Shown piece after piece: positions 31,912 through 41,300 of a DNA stretch of 64,000 bases. The translations under genes and the position numbers were made by a program. This DNA is from an uncultured Acidimicrobiales bacterium (lineage in GTDB: Bacteria; Actinomycetota; Acidimicrobiia; Acidimicrobiales; CATQHL01). Each line of letters opens with the position of its first letter. Position 1 is the first letter of the stretch. The stretch is taken from the NCBI GenBank assembly GCA_958295925.1, contig CATQHL010000001.1, forward strand, positions 588,676 through 652,675, in the 5' to 3' direction. The notes below the pieces were generated by a model that was not told the DNA's origin, made no database searches, and worked only from the letters and a program-made list of their open reading frames with translations.

Positions 31912-34900
31912 ATGCCCCGATGTGTTAAGACTGTTTTAGACCGGATCATCGGTCACGGGGAGGGGCCGGGCCTGGTCGGGGCGACTTCGGGCAGGCTTGG
32001 GGGCAAGGGCCGCTCCAGGGGCGCTCACTTCAAGGGCGCCGCCCCCGCTTCCCGCCGTCGGCGGCGACGCTGGGGCCGGGCCGGGGGGCCTGCTGGTTTG
32101 GCGTGGGGTTTCCTGGCGGTGCTGACACTCGTCATGGGATTCGGGGTGGTGGAGGCGCTGGGCGGGCTGGAAGACCCCGCAGGCGCAGCCCCCTCACCGC
32201 CGCCCGCCGCTGCTGCTTCCCCCGACACGGGCGGGACGCCCGCCACCGCCACCGCCACATGCCCGGCGGGGTACTCGCTCACCACCGACAGCCTGTCATG
32301 CAAAAAGACGGAGACACGGGCCGCGCTCCTGCGCTGCCCCGCCGGCTCCACCCAGATGAGCAACGGCCTCGTGCCCGTCACCTACTGCCGCGCCGACCGC
32401 GGCGCCGCCGCGACCACCTACTCATGCGCCAGGGGGACGCTCGTCACAGTAGGCCTCGGCCAGCAAAGCACCAAGTCATGCGAAATCACCACCTCCAGGA
32501 TCGAGACGAAAGCCGCCACCGCTTCGTGCACCCCCAGCGGGACGCCCACCACGTGCCGCTACACCGAACAGGTAAGCAGGCGCCGGACGCAGGCCGCGTC
32601 CGCGTCGTGCTCCCCCAGCGGGACGCCCACCACGTGCCGCTACACCGAACAGGTGAGAGGCCGCCGGACGCAGGCCGCTTCGGCGTCGTGCTCCCCCAGC
32701 GGGACGCCCACCTCTTGCCGCTACACCGAACAGGTAACCAGCCGCCAGACCCATCCCGCATCCGCTTCGTGCTCCCCCCGGGGGACGCCCACCTCGTGCA
32801 GCTACCTCGTGAGGCTGTCGAGCACCGCCTCTGCTTCGTGCTCCCCCCGGGGGACGCCCACCTCGTGCCGCTACACGGCGATATCAACCCGGGCGGCGTC
32901 CGTTAGCTACATACCCCCGGCGGCTTTCGTGTACTCCTGCGCGTCAGGGTGGAGCCGCTCAGGCAGCACCTGCTACAAATACACCACCCGCTACGGCACC
33001 CTCACCCGCACCTGCTCGCCCGGGTGGAGCCGCTCAGGCAGCACCTGCTACAAATACACCACCCGCTACGGCACCCTCAGCTACACCTGCTCGCCCGGGT
33101 GGGGACGATTCGGCGGCACCTGCTACCGCAACGTCACCAGCACAGTCACCCGCTACGGCACCCTCACCTACACCTGCCCGCCCGCATGGTCGAAGTCGGG
33201 CAGCACCTGCTCACGCACCATCACCAGCACAGTCACCCGCTACGGCACCCTCACCTACACCTGCCCGCCCTGGTGGTCGAAGTCGGGCAGCACCTGTTCA
33301 CGCACCATCACCAGCACAGTCACCCGCTACGGCACCCTCACCCACATCTGCCCGCCCGCATGGTCGAAGTCGGGCAGCACCTGTTCACGCACCATCACCA
33401 GCATCTCCTACCAGACCCCCACCGCGACCAAGACATGCGCCACCGGCGCGCACTCCGGCGGGCGCTGCTACACCTACCCCGCCAAAACCAAGACCTGCCT
33501 AACCGGCTGGACGCTCACCGCAGGCTCCTGCAAACGAACACTCACCACAACACCCACCTACACCCACACCTGCCCCGCAGGCAAAACACTCCAAGGAACC
33601 CGCTGCCACACCACCACAACCACAACAACGACAACCACCACCACGACCACGACCACCGCCCCGCCCCCATCCCCTCCACCCGCAACAACCACAACCACCA
33701 CGACCACCACCACGACCACGACCACGACCGTCCCGACCTGCCCGGCGGGTAAATACTACGTAAGCGCATCAGCAGGATGCGTGAGCATGACCCCCCCGGC
33801 GGCTGACAGCCCCACCGACGTGTCGCCAATAACGGTGTCGCCCGGCGCGAAAAGCGGGGTACTGACGGTTTCCTGGTTCGTGCGGGGCACATCCATCCCC
33901 AAATTCTGGGTGCAATGGAGGAAACACTCATCCAGCGCATGGAAGACGAGGTCATCCTCGGACTCAGCCGAGCTGGGGGCCGCCGACTCCGTGTGGCTGC
34001 CTGACGCCTTGCTGACCCCTGGATCGGCCCTCTACAGCTACGACATCGAGGGCCTGGAGGTCTGCACAGGCTACGACGTGAAACTCACAGGAGGCGCCAC
34101 CGAGGCAGCGCCCAGCATGACCAAGGAGACCTCAGCAGCCGTCGAGCCGAACGGGCCACCATCCAAAATACCGCGCTTTGAGGCGTACCCCGCCAGCGGG
34201 AGCATAACCATGTTCTGGGAACGCCCCGGCTGCGACGGGGGGGCGACATTGAACTACAACATCACCTGGGAAACGTTCGACGAGTCCACCCCAACCTGCC
34301 CAGCAGCGAACCCCGCCACCGCCGCCGTCGACGCCACCAAGAAATACTACAAACACGAAGTCACCCCCCTGACCGACACCGAAAAATACCGCGTCTGCGT
34401 GAAAGCCGCCAACAGTCACGGCGAATCGCCCGCAAGGTACAGGACGCTCATAGTAGGCGCCCAAAGCCCACGCAACTGCGTCAACAACCCGGCCAAATGG
34501 CGGGCCTACACGCTGCCGGACTGCAACTCAACCCTCCTCAACCAGAAAGTGATGAAGGGCGAAGCCATAAGGGTGTGCACAAGCGTCGGCGATTTCACGA
34601 GATCAATCACCGCCGCTGCGAACGACTGGAACAACAAGACAGGCATCGAGATATTCGACTACAACGGGGCAGTGTCCGACGCCGATAAGTGCGGGGAGCA
34701 ATCCGCCAGCGACCCCAACACCATCAACACCCAAAGCAGCGCCCCGAGATTCGACCTCGCGGTCATGGACTACAGATGCGTCACCAGCAACACCCCGAAC
34801 GCCAACGGGAACCACTGCTCCGGCCCAGCCACAAGCTGCCGGCAAGCGAACGCCGCAAGCACCACAAAAAGCGAGAAAACGCGGGCCGAGAACTGCAACA

Positions 34901-35820
34901 CCACCGGCTTGAGTACGGTGATGTCCTGCGGACTGGACAAAGCGAACGGCTGCGCCTACATAAACGCCCGCTCCCCACAGAAAGTCAAAGGCACAGGCGT
35001 GGAACTGCTGCCGACCGAGGTCACGGGGTCGGTCACCCGCATAAACAAACTCTCAACACGCGTGGTATCGCACGAAATGGGGCACTTCATCGGGCTCGCC
35101 GACCGGACAGGGGTCGGATGCGAGTACCTAACCGGCCACGCATCCTCCATGTACTCCTACGGCCCGATACTCGCCAACTGGGCGGCGACCGTCACGAACC
35201 AGCCCGCGACACCCGACCTGGACTGCAAGTCGTACACCGTCACGCAACAAGACGTGCAAGACATGCACACCATCTACCACCCCACACCATTCACAAACAC
35301 GGAACTCTTCGTCAATTCGGGCACGAAGCTGCACCTGATACTCGGCAACCCGCCGCAACTCCCGACCCACACCGGGGCACCCAACACCGACAACAACTAC
35401 CTAAACGCCTACAAATACGTCGTGCTCCACCGCGCGCCGCAAAACCAAAACCCGAACCCGAACACATTCACCCAACTCTTCAACGGAACAGGCCCCATAG
35501 TCGTAACCCCGAAAGAGGTGGTGAAAGCCCCTGAGTTTAAAAACTTTTCAGCGCAAGATGATTCGGGCTATTTTGACGCTGGCGGCCGTTTCGTGTTGAC
35601 GAGCGTCGACTTCAACAACATCCCCGGCATTAGCGGCCACGAGTTCGTCGTGGTGGGCATAACGAGGGGTGACCCCAGGAAAGTCAGCGTCAACCCGAAC
35701 CTCAACCCCGCCTCAGCGGCCGGGCTGGCGTCGCAGGTAATGAACATCGACATCGGAGACGGCAACGGAGCGCAGCCCTGGACACTGGGCACGCCCTCCC
35801 CCACCGTCCAGCACCCATGA
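31912..35820 (+). CDS. Large secreted Cys-rich repeat protein with fibronectin-like domains and metzincin-like metalloprotease
   Basis: The 1302-residue product has a long basic leader (RRRRRR at 48-53) and a hydrophobic segment at 61-82. Then come five repeats of the type C-S-P-x-G-T-P-T-x-C-R-Y (27-residue period) and about nine repeats C-x2-G/A-W-x4-G-x-T-C (25-29 residues). Two poly-Thr/Pro stretches follow, then two fibronectin-III-like segments (about 625-850), and a protease domain with HEMGHFIGLAD (H1054, E1055, H1058) and a downstream SSMYSYG that fits a Met-turn. A C-terminal domain of about 200 residues has no name I know. Its stop overlaps the next gene by ATGA. It is probably a cell-surface or secreted zinc peptidase; the substrate is unknown. 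Confidence 0.8.
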   Translation: MPRCVKTVLDRIIGHGEGPGLVGATSGRLGGKGRSRGAHFKGAAPASRRRRRRWGRAGGPAGLAWGFLAVLTLVMGFGVVEALGGLEDPAGAAPSPPPAAAASPDTGGTPATATATCPAGYSLTTDSLSCKKTETRAALLRCPAGSTQMSNGLVPVTYCRADRGAAATTYSCARGTLVTVGLGQQSTKSCEITTSRIETKAATASCTPSGTPTTCRYTEQVSRRRTQAASASCSPSGTPTTCRYTEQVRGRRTQAASASCSPSGTPTSCRYTEQVTSRQTHPASASCSPRGTPTSCSYLVRLSSTASASCSPRGTPTSCRYTAISTRAASVSYIPPAAFVYSCASGWSRSGSTCYKYTTRYGTLTRTCSPGWSRSGSTCYKYTTRYGTLSYTCSPGWGRFGGTCYRNVTSTVTRYGTLTYTCPPAWSKSGSTCSRTITSTVTRYGTLTYTCPPWWSKSGSTCSRTITSTVTRYGTLTHICPPAWSKSGSTCSRTITSISYQTPTATKTCATGAHSGGRCYTYPAKTKTCLTGWTLTAGSCKRTLTTTPTYTHTCPAGKTLQGTRCHTTTTTTTTTTTTTTTTAPPPSPPPATTTTTTTTTTTTTTTVPTCPAGKYYVSASAGCVSMTPPAADSPTDVSPITVSPGAKSGVLTVSWFVRGTSIPKFWVQWRKHSSSAWKTRSSSDSAELGAADSVWLPDALLTPGSALYSYDIEGLEVCTGYDVKLTGGATEAAPSMTKETSAAVEPNGPPSKIPRFEAYPASGSITMFWERPGCDGGATLNYNITWETFDESTPTCPAANPATAAVDATKKYYKHEVTPLTDTEKYRVCVKAANSHGESPARYRTLIVGAQSPRNCVNNPAKWRAYTLPDCNSTLLNQKVMKGEAIRVCTSVGDFTRSITAAANDWNNKTGIEIFDYNGAVSDADKCGEQSASDPNTINTQSSAPRFDLAVMDYRCVTSNTPNANGNHCSGPATSCRQANAASTTKSEKTRAENCNTTGLSTVMSCGLDKANGCAYINARSPQKVKGTGVELLPTEVTGSVTRINKLSTRVVSHEMGHFIGLADRTGVGCEYLTGHASSMYSYGPILANWAATVTNQPATPDLDCKSYTVTQQDVQDMHTIYHPTPFTNTELFVNSGTKLHLILGNPPQLPTHTGAPNTDNNYLNAYKYVVLHRAPQNQNPNPNTFTQLFNGTGPIVVTPKEVVKAPEFKNFSAQDDSGYFDAGGRFVLTSVDFNNIPGISGHEFVVVGITRGDPRKVSVNPNLNPASAAGLASQVMNIDIGDGNGAQPWTLGTPSPTVQHP
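32520..32762 (+). repeat. 81-bp coding tandem repeats in the first metalloprotease gene
   Basis: Three near-identical 81-bp units (27 codons) share AGCGGGACGCCCACC at spacings of exactly 81 (32536, 32617, 32698). Two shorter related units follow up to about 32880. Each codes one C-x8-C pair followed by an Arg/Gln-rich spacer. Confidence 0.8.
32935..33410 (+). repeat. 75- and 87-bp coding repeats (CxxGW...GxTC units)
   Basis: Successive units share CGCTACGGCACCCTCA. The early ones are 75 bp and the later ones 87 bp because of an added TSTVT segment. The same array, with fewer units, occurs in the second copy at about 43380-43760. Confidence 0.8.
33608..33732 (+). repeat. Poly-Thr coding microsatellite in two blocks
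   Basis: Runs of ACC/ACA/ACG triplets code two poly-Thr blocks around 'APPPSPPPA'. Block lengths differ in the second copy (about 43965-44090). Triplet slippage would change length without breaking the frame. Confidence 0.8.
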
Positions 35821-38171
35821 CCCCACCAAGCGGCAGCAAGCCTCCGGCTAAACGCCACATGGTTGAGCGAAGAACGGCTCTCTCCTGTCTTCTGGCCGCC
35901 TGCCTGCTCTCCGCGGCCTGTGCGGGCGGAGGCGCAGGCGAGCCCGATCCCACGGCCACGACCAGGGCGGCCCGCCCACCAGCAGCCACCCCCGCCGCCG
36001 CTCCTCCGCCACCCGCCACCAGCACTACAACCCAGACGCCAGGCGCCCGGGCCGCATCAACGACCACAAGCCCCTCCCCCGCCCCCACTGAAACACCACC
36101 GCGCCCCTCCCCCACGGTTACAGAGACACCGGAGGGCGGATCGGAAGACCCCGGCCCAGAAAACCGCACAAATGAACAAGACGAGGAGCAGAACCAGGAA
36201 CAAGGCGGAGAGCCGGGCGGGGAGCCGGGCGAAGAGCAAGACGGGGAGCAGGCCGTGGATGGTTTCGTTTCGGTCAGCGCAGGTTGGGATTACACGTGCG
36301 GGGTGCGCGCAAGCGGCTCCGTGGAATGCTGGGGATGGGGGCGCCCCTACGACCCCAGGAGGGACAAGGCGTTCTCGGACGCCTGGAGCGACGCCGACGA
36401 CGCCGGCGACCCCCCAGGCGGGGCGTTCACAGCCGTGTCCGCGGGCTGGGAGTACGCCTGCGGCCTCCGCCCGGGCGGGGAACTGGAATGCTGGGGCCGC
36501 AACCGCCCCGCCTACAAGGGAACCCCCAGCGGAGTGTTCAAATCAGTCAGCGCAGGGCTCGAGCACACCTGCGGCGCCCGCCCCGGCGACCGCGTGGAAT
36601 GCTGGGGATCCTCAAGCAGGCGAAGCGGCGCAGGCCTGCCCCCGGACGGGGAGTTCACCGACATAGTCGTCGGGCTTGACTACGCCTGCGGGCTGCGGCC
36701 AACCGGCCTGGTCGAATGCTGGGGAGGCGCGTACAGCGAGGGCTGGAAAGCCGGGTGGTACAGGGCGCTCAACCCGGGGTGGGTGGCGCGGCCCCCGGGC
36801 GGGGAGTTCACGTCAATCTCCACCAGCGGGAGGAATGTTGTGTGCGGGCTGCGGCCCGCAGGCGAGGCGGAGTGCTGGACGGATTTTCAGATGTTTGACC
36901 TGGAGGAAGGGGAAACCCCCGCCTATGAGCCCCCACCCGGGGCGTTCGAGTTCATCATCCCCGGCCGAATCAGCTACAACAACATGGGGTTTTTCTGCGG
37001 TTTGCGGCCCGGCGGGCGCCCTGAATGCTGGGGAAAGGGCCAATACAGCATAAAGAAGCCCGGCCCGGTGCCGGAAGCAGAATTCACGTCGCTTACATTT
37101 ACCAGCGGTGGAGTTTGCGGGATTCTCGCATCCGGCGGGAGCGCCTGCTGGTATCTCGACGGAACAGGCGAACTAGTGATCACCTCTGACAGGGACATCA
37201 TTCAATTAACTTCAGAGTACTTATACAATTGCGCGCTTTTCGCGTCCGGGGAAATTGAGTGCTCCACAAGACAAATCCGGGAGCGGGACGGTCAGGGCAA
37301 CTGGGTGGATGTTGACGTCAACGAGTACGGCCAGGCTTCCCCGCCTGAGGGGGAGTTCGTCGCCCTTGCCAGCAGTAGTCTCTTCTCCTGCGGCATCCGG
37401 GTCGGGGGCGCGCTGGAATGCTGGGGACTGGACACCTGGGGGCAGGCATCCCCCCCGGAAGGGGAGTTCGTCGACTTGGCTGTGAGCAGGGGGTTCTCGT
37501 GCGGGCTGCGCACGACGGGGGAAGCCGAATGCTGGGGCGGGCACACTGACACGAGCAAGATCCTCCCGCCGGAGGAGGAACTAACGAGCGTCTCCGCCGG
37601 CTGGGGAGGCAACCAAACCGCCTGGGGGCTCAACCCCGACGAAGGCGACTTCGGCCACTCCTGTGGGCTGCGCCCGGACTCGTCTGTGCGCTGCTGGGGC
37701 GACTGGGGAGGCCTGGGCCTTCTCAAGAATTTCGAACCAGCCGGGGAGTTCTCCAGCGTCGGGGCGGGGAACGGGTTCGCGTGCGGCCTGCGCCCGACAG
37801 GTGAAGTGGAATGCTGGGAATTCGGTTACGCCAAAGACGCTGAAACCGAAGAACTGACGCCCGCATGGTTGAAAACCACAAGGCGCGGCGACACGCCCGC
37901 GGGGGAGGCGTTCACGACCCTCACAGTCGGGGCCTCCCACTACTGCGGCCTGCGCGGCGACGGCGACGTGGAATGCCTCAACGAAATAGGCGCCAACGCG
38001 ACCGACGCCGAGCCCGCCGACACGCCCGACGCCGAGCCCTACACAGTGCCCGGCCCCTACACCAGCGTCAGCGCAGGCTACGAGCACTCCTGCGCCGTCC
38101 ACCAAAACGGCGACATCCACTGCTGGGACGAAAACGGCTTCATCAACCAAATCACCCCAGCCGCCACCTGA
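35817..38171 (+). CDS. RCC1-repeat lipoprotein A (14 Cys-paired repeats)
   Basis: The 784-residue product starts at ATG 35817 (ATGA overlap with the metalloprotease); an internal ATG at 35859 begins the conserved MVERRTALS leader. The signal sequence ends in a lipobox-like LSAAC (C35). Residues about 36-140 are Pro/Thr/Ala- then Glu/Gln-rich and disordered. From about 145 there are 14 repeats of the form S-A-G-x4-C-G-L-R-x2-G-x3-C-W-G, a Cys-containing RCC1 variant with two cysteines nine residues apart in each repeat. RCC1 repeats form seven-bladed propellers, so 14 fits two propellers. It is likely anchored outside the membrane. The ligand is unknown; nothing points to nucleotide exchange. 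Confidence 0.85.
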   Translation: MTPPSGSKPPAKRHMVERRTALSCLLAACLLSAACAGGGAGEPDPTATTRAARPPAATPAAAPPPPATSTTTQTPGARAASTTTSPSPAPTETPPRPSPTVTETPEGGSEDPGPENRTNEQDEEQNQEQGGEPGGEPGEEQDGEQAVDGFVSVSAGWDYTCGVRASGSVECWGWGRPYDPRRDKAFSDAWSDADDAGDPPGGAFTAVSAGWEYACGLRPGGELECWGRNRPAYKGTPSGVFKSVSAGLEHTCGARPGDRVECWGSSSRRSGAGLPPDGEFTDIVVGLDYACGLRPTGLVECWGGAYSEGWKAGWYRALNPGWVARPPGGEFTSISTSGRNVVCGLRPAGEAECWTDFQMFDLEEGETPAYEPPPGAFEFIIPGRISYNNMGFFCGLRPGGRPECWGKGQYSIKKPGPVPEAEFTSLTFTSGGVCGILASGGSACWYLDGTGELVITSDRDIIQLTSEYLYNCALFASGEIECSTRQIRERDGQGNWVDVDVNEYGQASPPEGEFVALASSSLFSCGIRVGGALECWGLDTWGQASPPEGEFVDLAVSRGFSCGLRTTGEAECWGGHTDTSKILPPEEELTSVSAGWGGNQTAWGLNPDEGDFGHSCGLRPDSSVRCWGDWGGLGLLKNFEPAGEFSSVGAGNGFACGLRPTGEVECWEFGYAKDAETEELTPAWLKTTRRGDTPAGEAFTTLTVGASHYCGLRGDGDVECLNEIGANATDAEPADTPDAEPYTVPGPYTSVSAGYEHSCAVHQNGDIHCWDENGFINQITPAAT

Positions 38172-38301
38172 CCCGCCACCCCACCCCAGACAAACGATGA
38201 AGGAAAGATGCGACGCACCGAAGCGAATGGCTCGCAAACAAACGGCCGGCCGATCACCCAGGCGCGGCGGGAAGCGTTCCAAGCCTCCGGCTGCGCACCC
38301 C

Positions 38302-41300
38302 ATGGTTGAGCGAAGAACGGCTCTCTCCTGTCTCCTGGCCGCCTGCCTGCTCTCCGCGGCCTGCGCGGGCGGAGGCGCAGGCGAGCCCGAGCCCACGGCC
38401 ACGACCAGGGCGGCCAGCCCGCCAGCAGCCACCACCGCCGCCACCGCTCCACCGCCGCCCGCCGCCAGCACTACAACCCAGACGCCAGGGGCCCGGGCGG
38501 CATCAACGACCACAAGCCCTTCCCCCGCCCCCACTGAAACATCACCGCGCCCCGCCCCCACGGTAGAGGAGGCCCCGCCGCCGGAGGGCGGATCGGAAGA
38601 CACCGGCCCAGAAAACCGCACAAAAGAACAAGACGAGGAACAGAACAAGGAACAGGGCGGAGAGCCGGGCGAAAAGCAAGACGGGGACGTGGCCGTGGAT
38701 GGTTTCGTGTCGGTCAGCGCAGGCTGGGATTACACGTGCGGTGTCCGCGCCAGCGGCTCCGTGGACTGCTGGGGATGGGGGCGCCCCCACGACCCCAGGG
38801 GCAGGAGTGACAAGGCGTTCTCGGACGCCTGGAGCGGCGCCGCAGACGCCGGCGACCCCCCGGACGGGGCGTTCACAACCGTGTCGGCGGGCTGGGAGTA
38901 CGCCTGCGGCCTCCGCCCGGGCGGGGAACTGGAATGCTGGGGCCGCAACCGCCCCGCCTACAAGGGAACCCCCGGGGGCGAGTTCAAATCAGTCAGCGCA
39001 GGCCTCGAGCACACCTGCGGCGCCCGCCCCGGCGACCGCGTGGAATGCTGGGGATACTCAAGCAGGCGAAGCGGCGCAGGCCTGCCCCCGGGCGGGGAGT
39101 TCACCGACATAGTCGTCGGGCTTGACTACGCCTGCGGGCTACGGCCAACCGGCCTGGTCGAATGCTGGGGAGGCGCGTACAACGAGGCCTGGAAAGGCGG
39201 GTGGTATAGGGTGCGCAACCTGGGGTGGGTGGCGCGGCCCCCGGGCGGGGAGTTCACGTCAATCTTCTCCACCGGGTGGAATGTGGTGTGCGGGCTGCGG
39301 CCCGCAGGCGAGGCAGAGTGCTGGACGGATTTTCAGATGCTTGACCTGGAGGAAGGGGAAACCCCCGCCTATGAGCCCCCACCCGGGGAGTTCGAGTTCA
39401 TCCTCCCCGGCCGAATCAGCTACAACAACATGGGGTATTTCTGCGGTTTGCGGCCCGGCGGGCGCCCAGAATGCTGGGGAAAGGGCCGGTACAACAAAGA
39501 GCCCGGCCCGACACCTGAAGCAGAATTCACGTCGCTTACATTTACCAGCAGTGGAGTTTGCGGGATTCTCGTTGAAGGCGGGAGCGCCTGCTGGAATATC
39601 GACGGGAACGGTGAACTCATAATAACCTCCGACAAGGACATCATTCAATTGACCTTCGGGTACAACTACAGCTGCAGGGGGGGAGATACTTCATGCTCTT
39701 CCGTGGGAGGAATCATTCAATTGACCTTCGGGTACAACTACAGCTGCAGGCTCCTCGCGTCCGGGGAAATAGAGTGCCCCACACAACAAGTCCAGGAGCA
39801 GGACGATCAGGGCAACTGGGTGGACGTTGACGTCAACGAGTACGGCCAGGCTTCCCCCCCGGAGGGGGAGTTCGTCGCCCTAGACAACAGTGGTTTCTTC
39901 TCCTGCGGCATCCGGGTCGGGGGCGCGCTGGAATGCTGGGGACTGGACACCTGGGGGCAGGCGTCCCCCCCGGAGGGGGAGTTCGTCGACTTGGCTGTGG
40001 GCGGAGGGTTCTCGTGCGGGCTGCGCACGACAGGGGAAGCCGAATGCTGGGGCGGGCACGCTAACACGAGCAAGATCCTCCCGCCGGAGGAGGAACTAAC
40101 GACCGTCTCCGCCGGCTGGGGAGGCAACCAAACCGCGCGGAGGTTCATGCCCGACAAAAGCGACTTCGGCCACTCCTGCGGGCTGCGGCCCGACGACTCT
40201 GTGCGCTGCTGGGGAGGCCAGGGCCTTCTCAAGAATTTCGAACCGGCAGGGGAGTTCTCCAGCGTCGGGGCGGGGGACGGGTTCGCGTGCGGCCTGCGCC
40301 CGACAGGTGAAGTGGAATGCTGGAAATTCGGTTACGCCATAGACGCTGAAACCGAAGAACTGACGCCCGCATGGTTGAAAACCACAAGGCGCGGCGACAC
40401 GCCCCCGGGGGAGGCGTTCACGACCCTCACAGTCGGGGCCCGCCACTACTGCGGCCTGCGCGGCGACGGCGACGTGGAATGCCTCAACGAAATAGGCGCC
40501 AACGCGACCGAAGCCGAGCCCGCCGACACGACCGACGCCGAGCCCTACACCGTGCCCGGCCCCTACACCAGCGTCAGCGCAGGCTACGAGCACTCCTGCG
40601 CCGTCCACCAAAACGGCGACATCCACTGCTGGGACGAAAACGGCTTCATCAACCAAATCACCCCAGCCGCCACCCCCGCCACCCCCGCGCCTCCACCGCC
40701 CTCCGCCAGCACTAAAACCCAGGCACCCGGGTCCCGGGCGGCTTCAACAACCGCAAGTCCCCTCACGACCTGGCAGCCTGAATCCGCCGCCACAGCCGCC
40801 GCAGCCGCCATCGCCGAGAGCGAGCGGACGACGCCCGGTTTCGTGTCTGTGAGCGCCGGATGGGGGTATTCCTGCGGACTTCACAACGACGGGCGAGTGG
40901 AGTGCTGGAGATGGCGGGATGGCTCCGAACCGCGCGACTGGGAAATCGAGCAAGGCGGCTGGAGCGTCTACCCTGAAGTAGGCAGGCAACCTCAGGGGAG
41001 CTTCGCCTCCGTGTCGGCAGGCCGTGAGTACGCCTGCGGGCTCCGTCCCGACGGGCAGGCGGAATGCTGGGGCCCCAACCCAGCCGCGCTCAACCCGCCG
41101 CACGGGGAGTTCTCGGCCGTCAGCGCCGGGATAGAGCACGCCTGCGCCATCCGCCGGGCGGACGGGAAGGCGGAATGCTGGGGGACTTCGGGGCGCAGGC
41201 GCGGCGCCGCCAACCCTCCACTAGGAGAGTTCACTGCTATAACCACAGGCGCGGATTCCGCCTGCGGGCTGCGCCCCGACGGGCAGGCGGAGTGCTGGGG

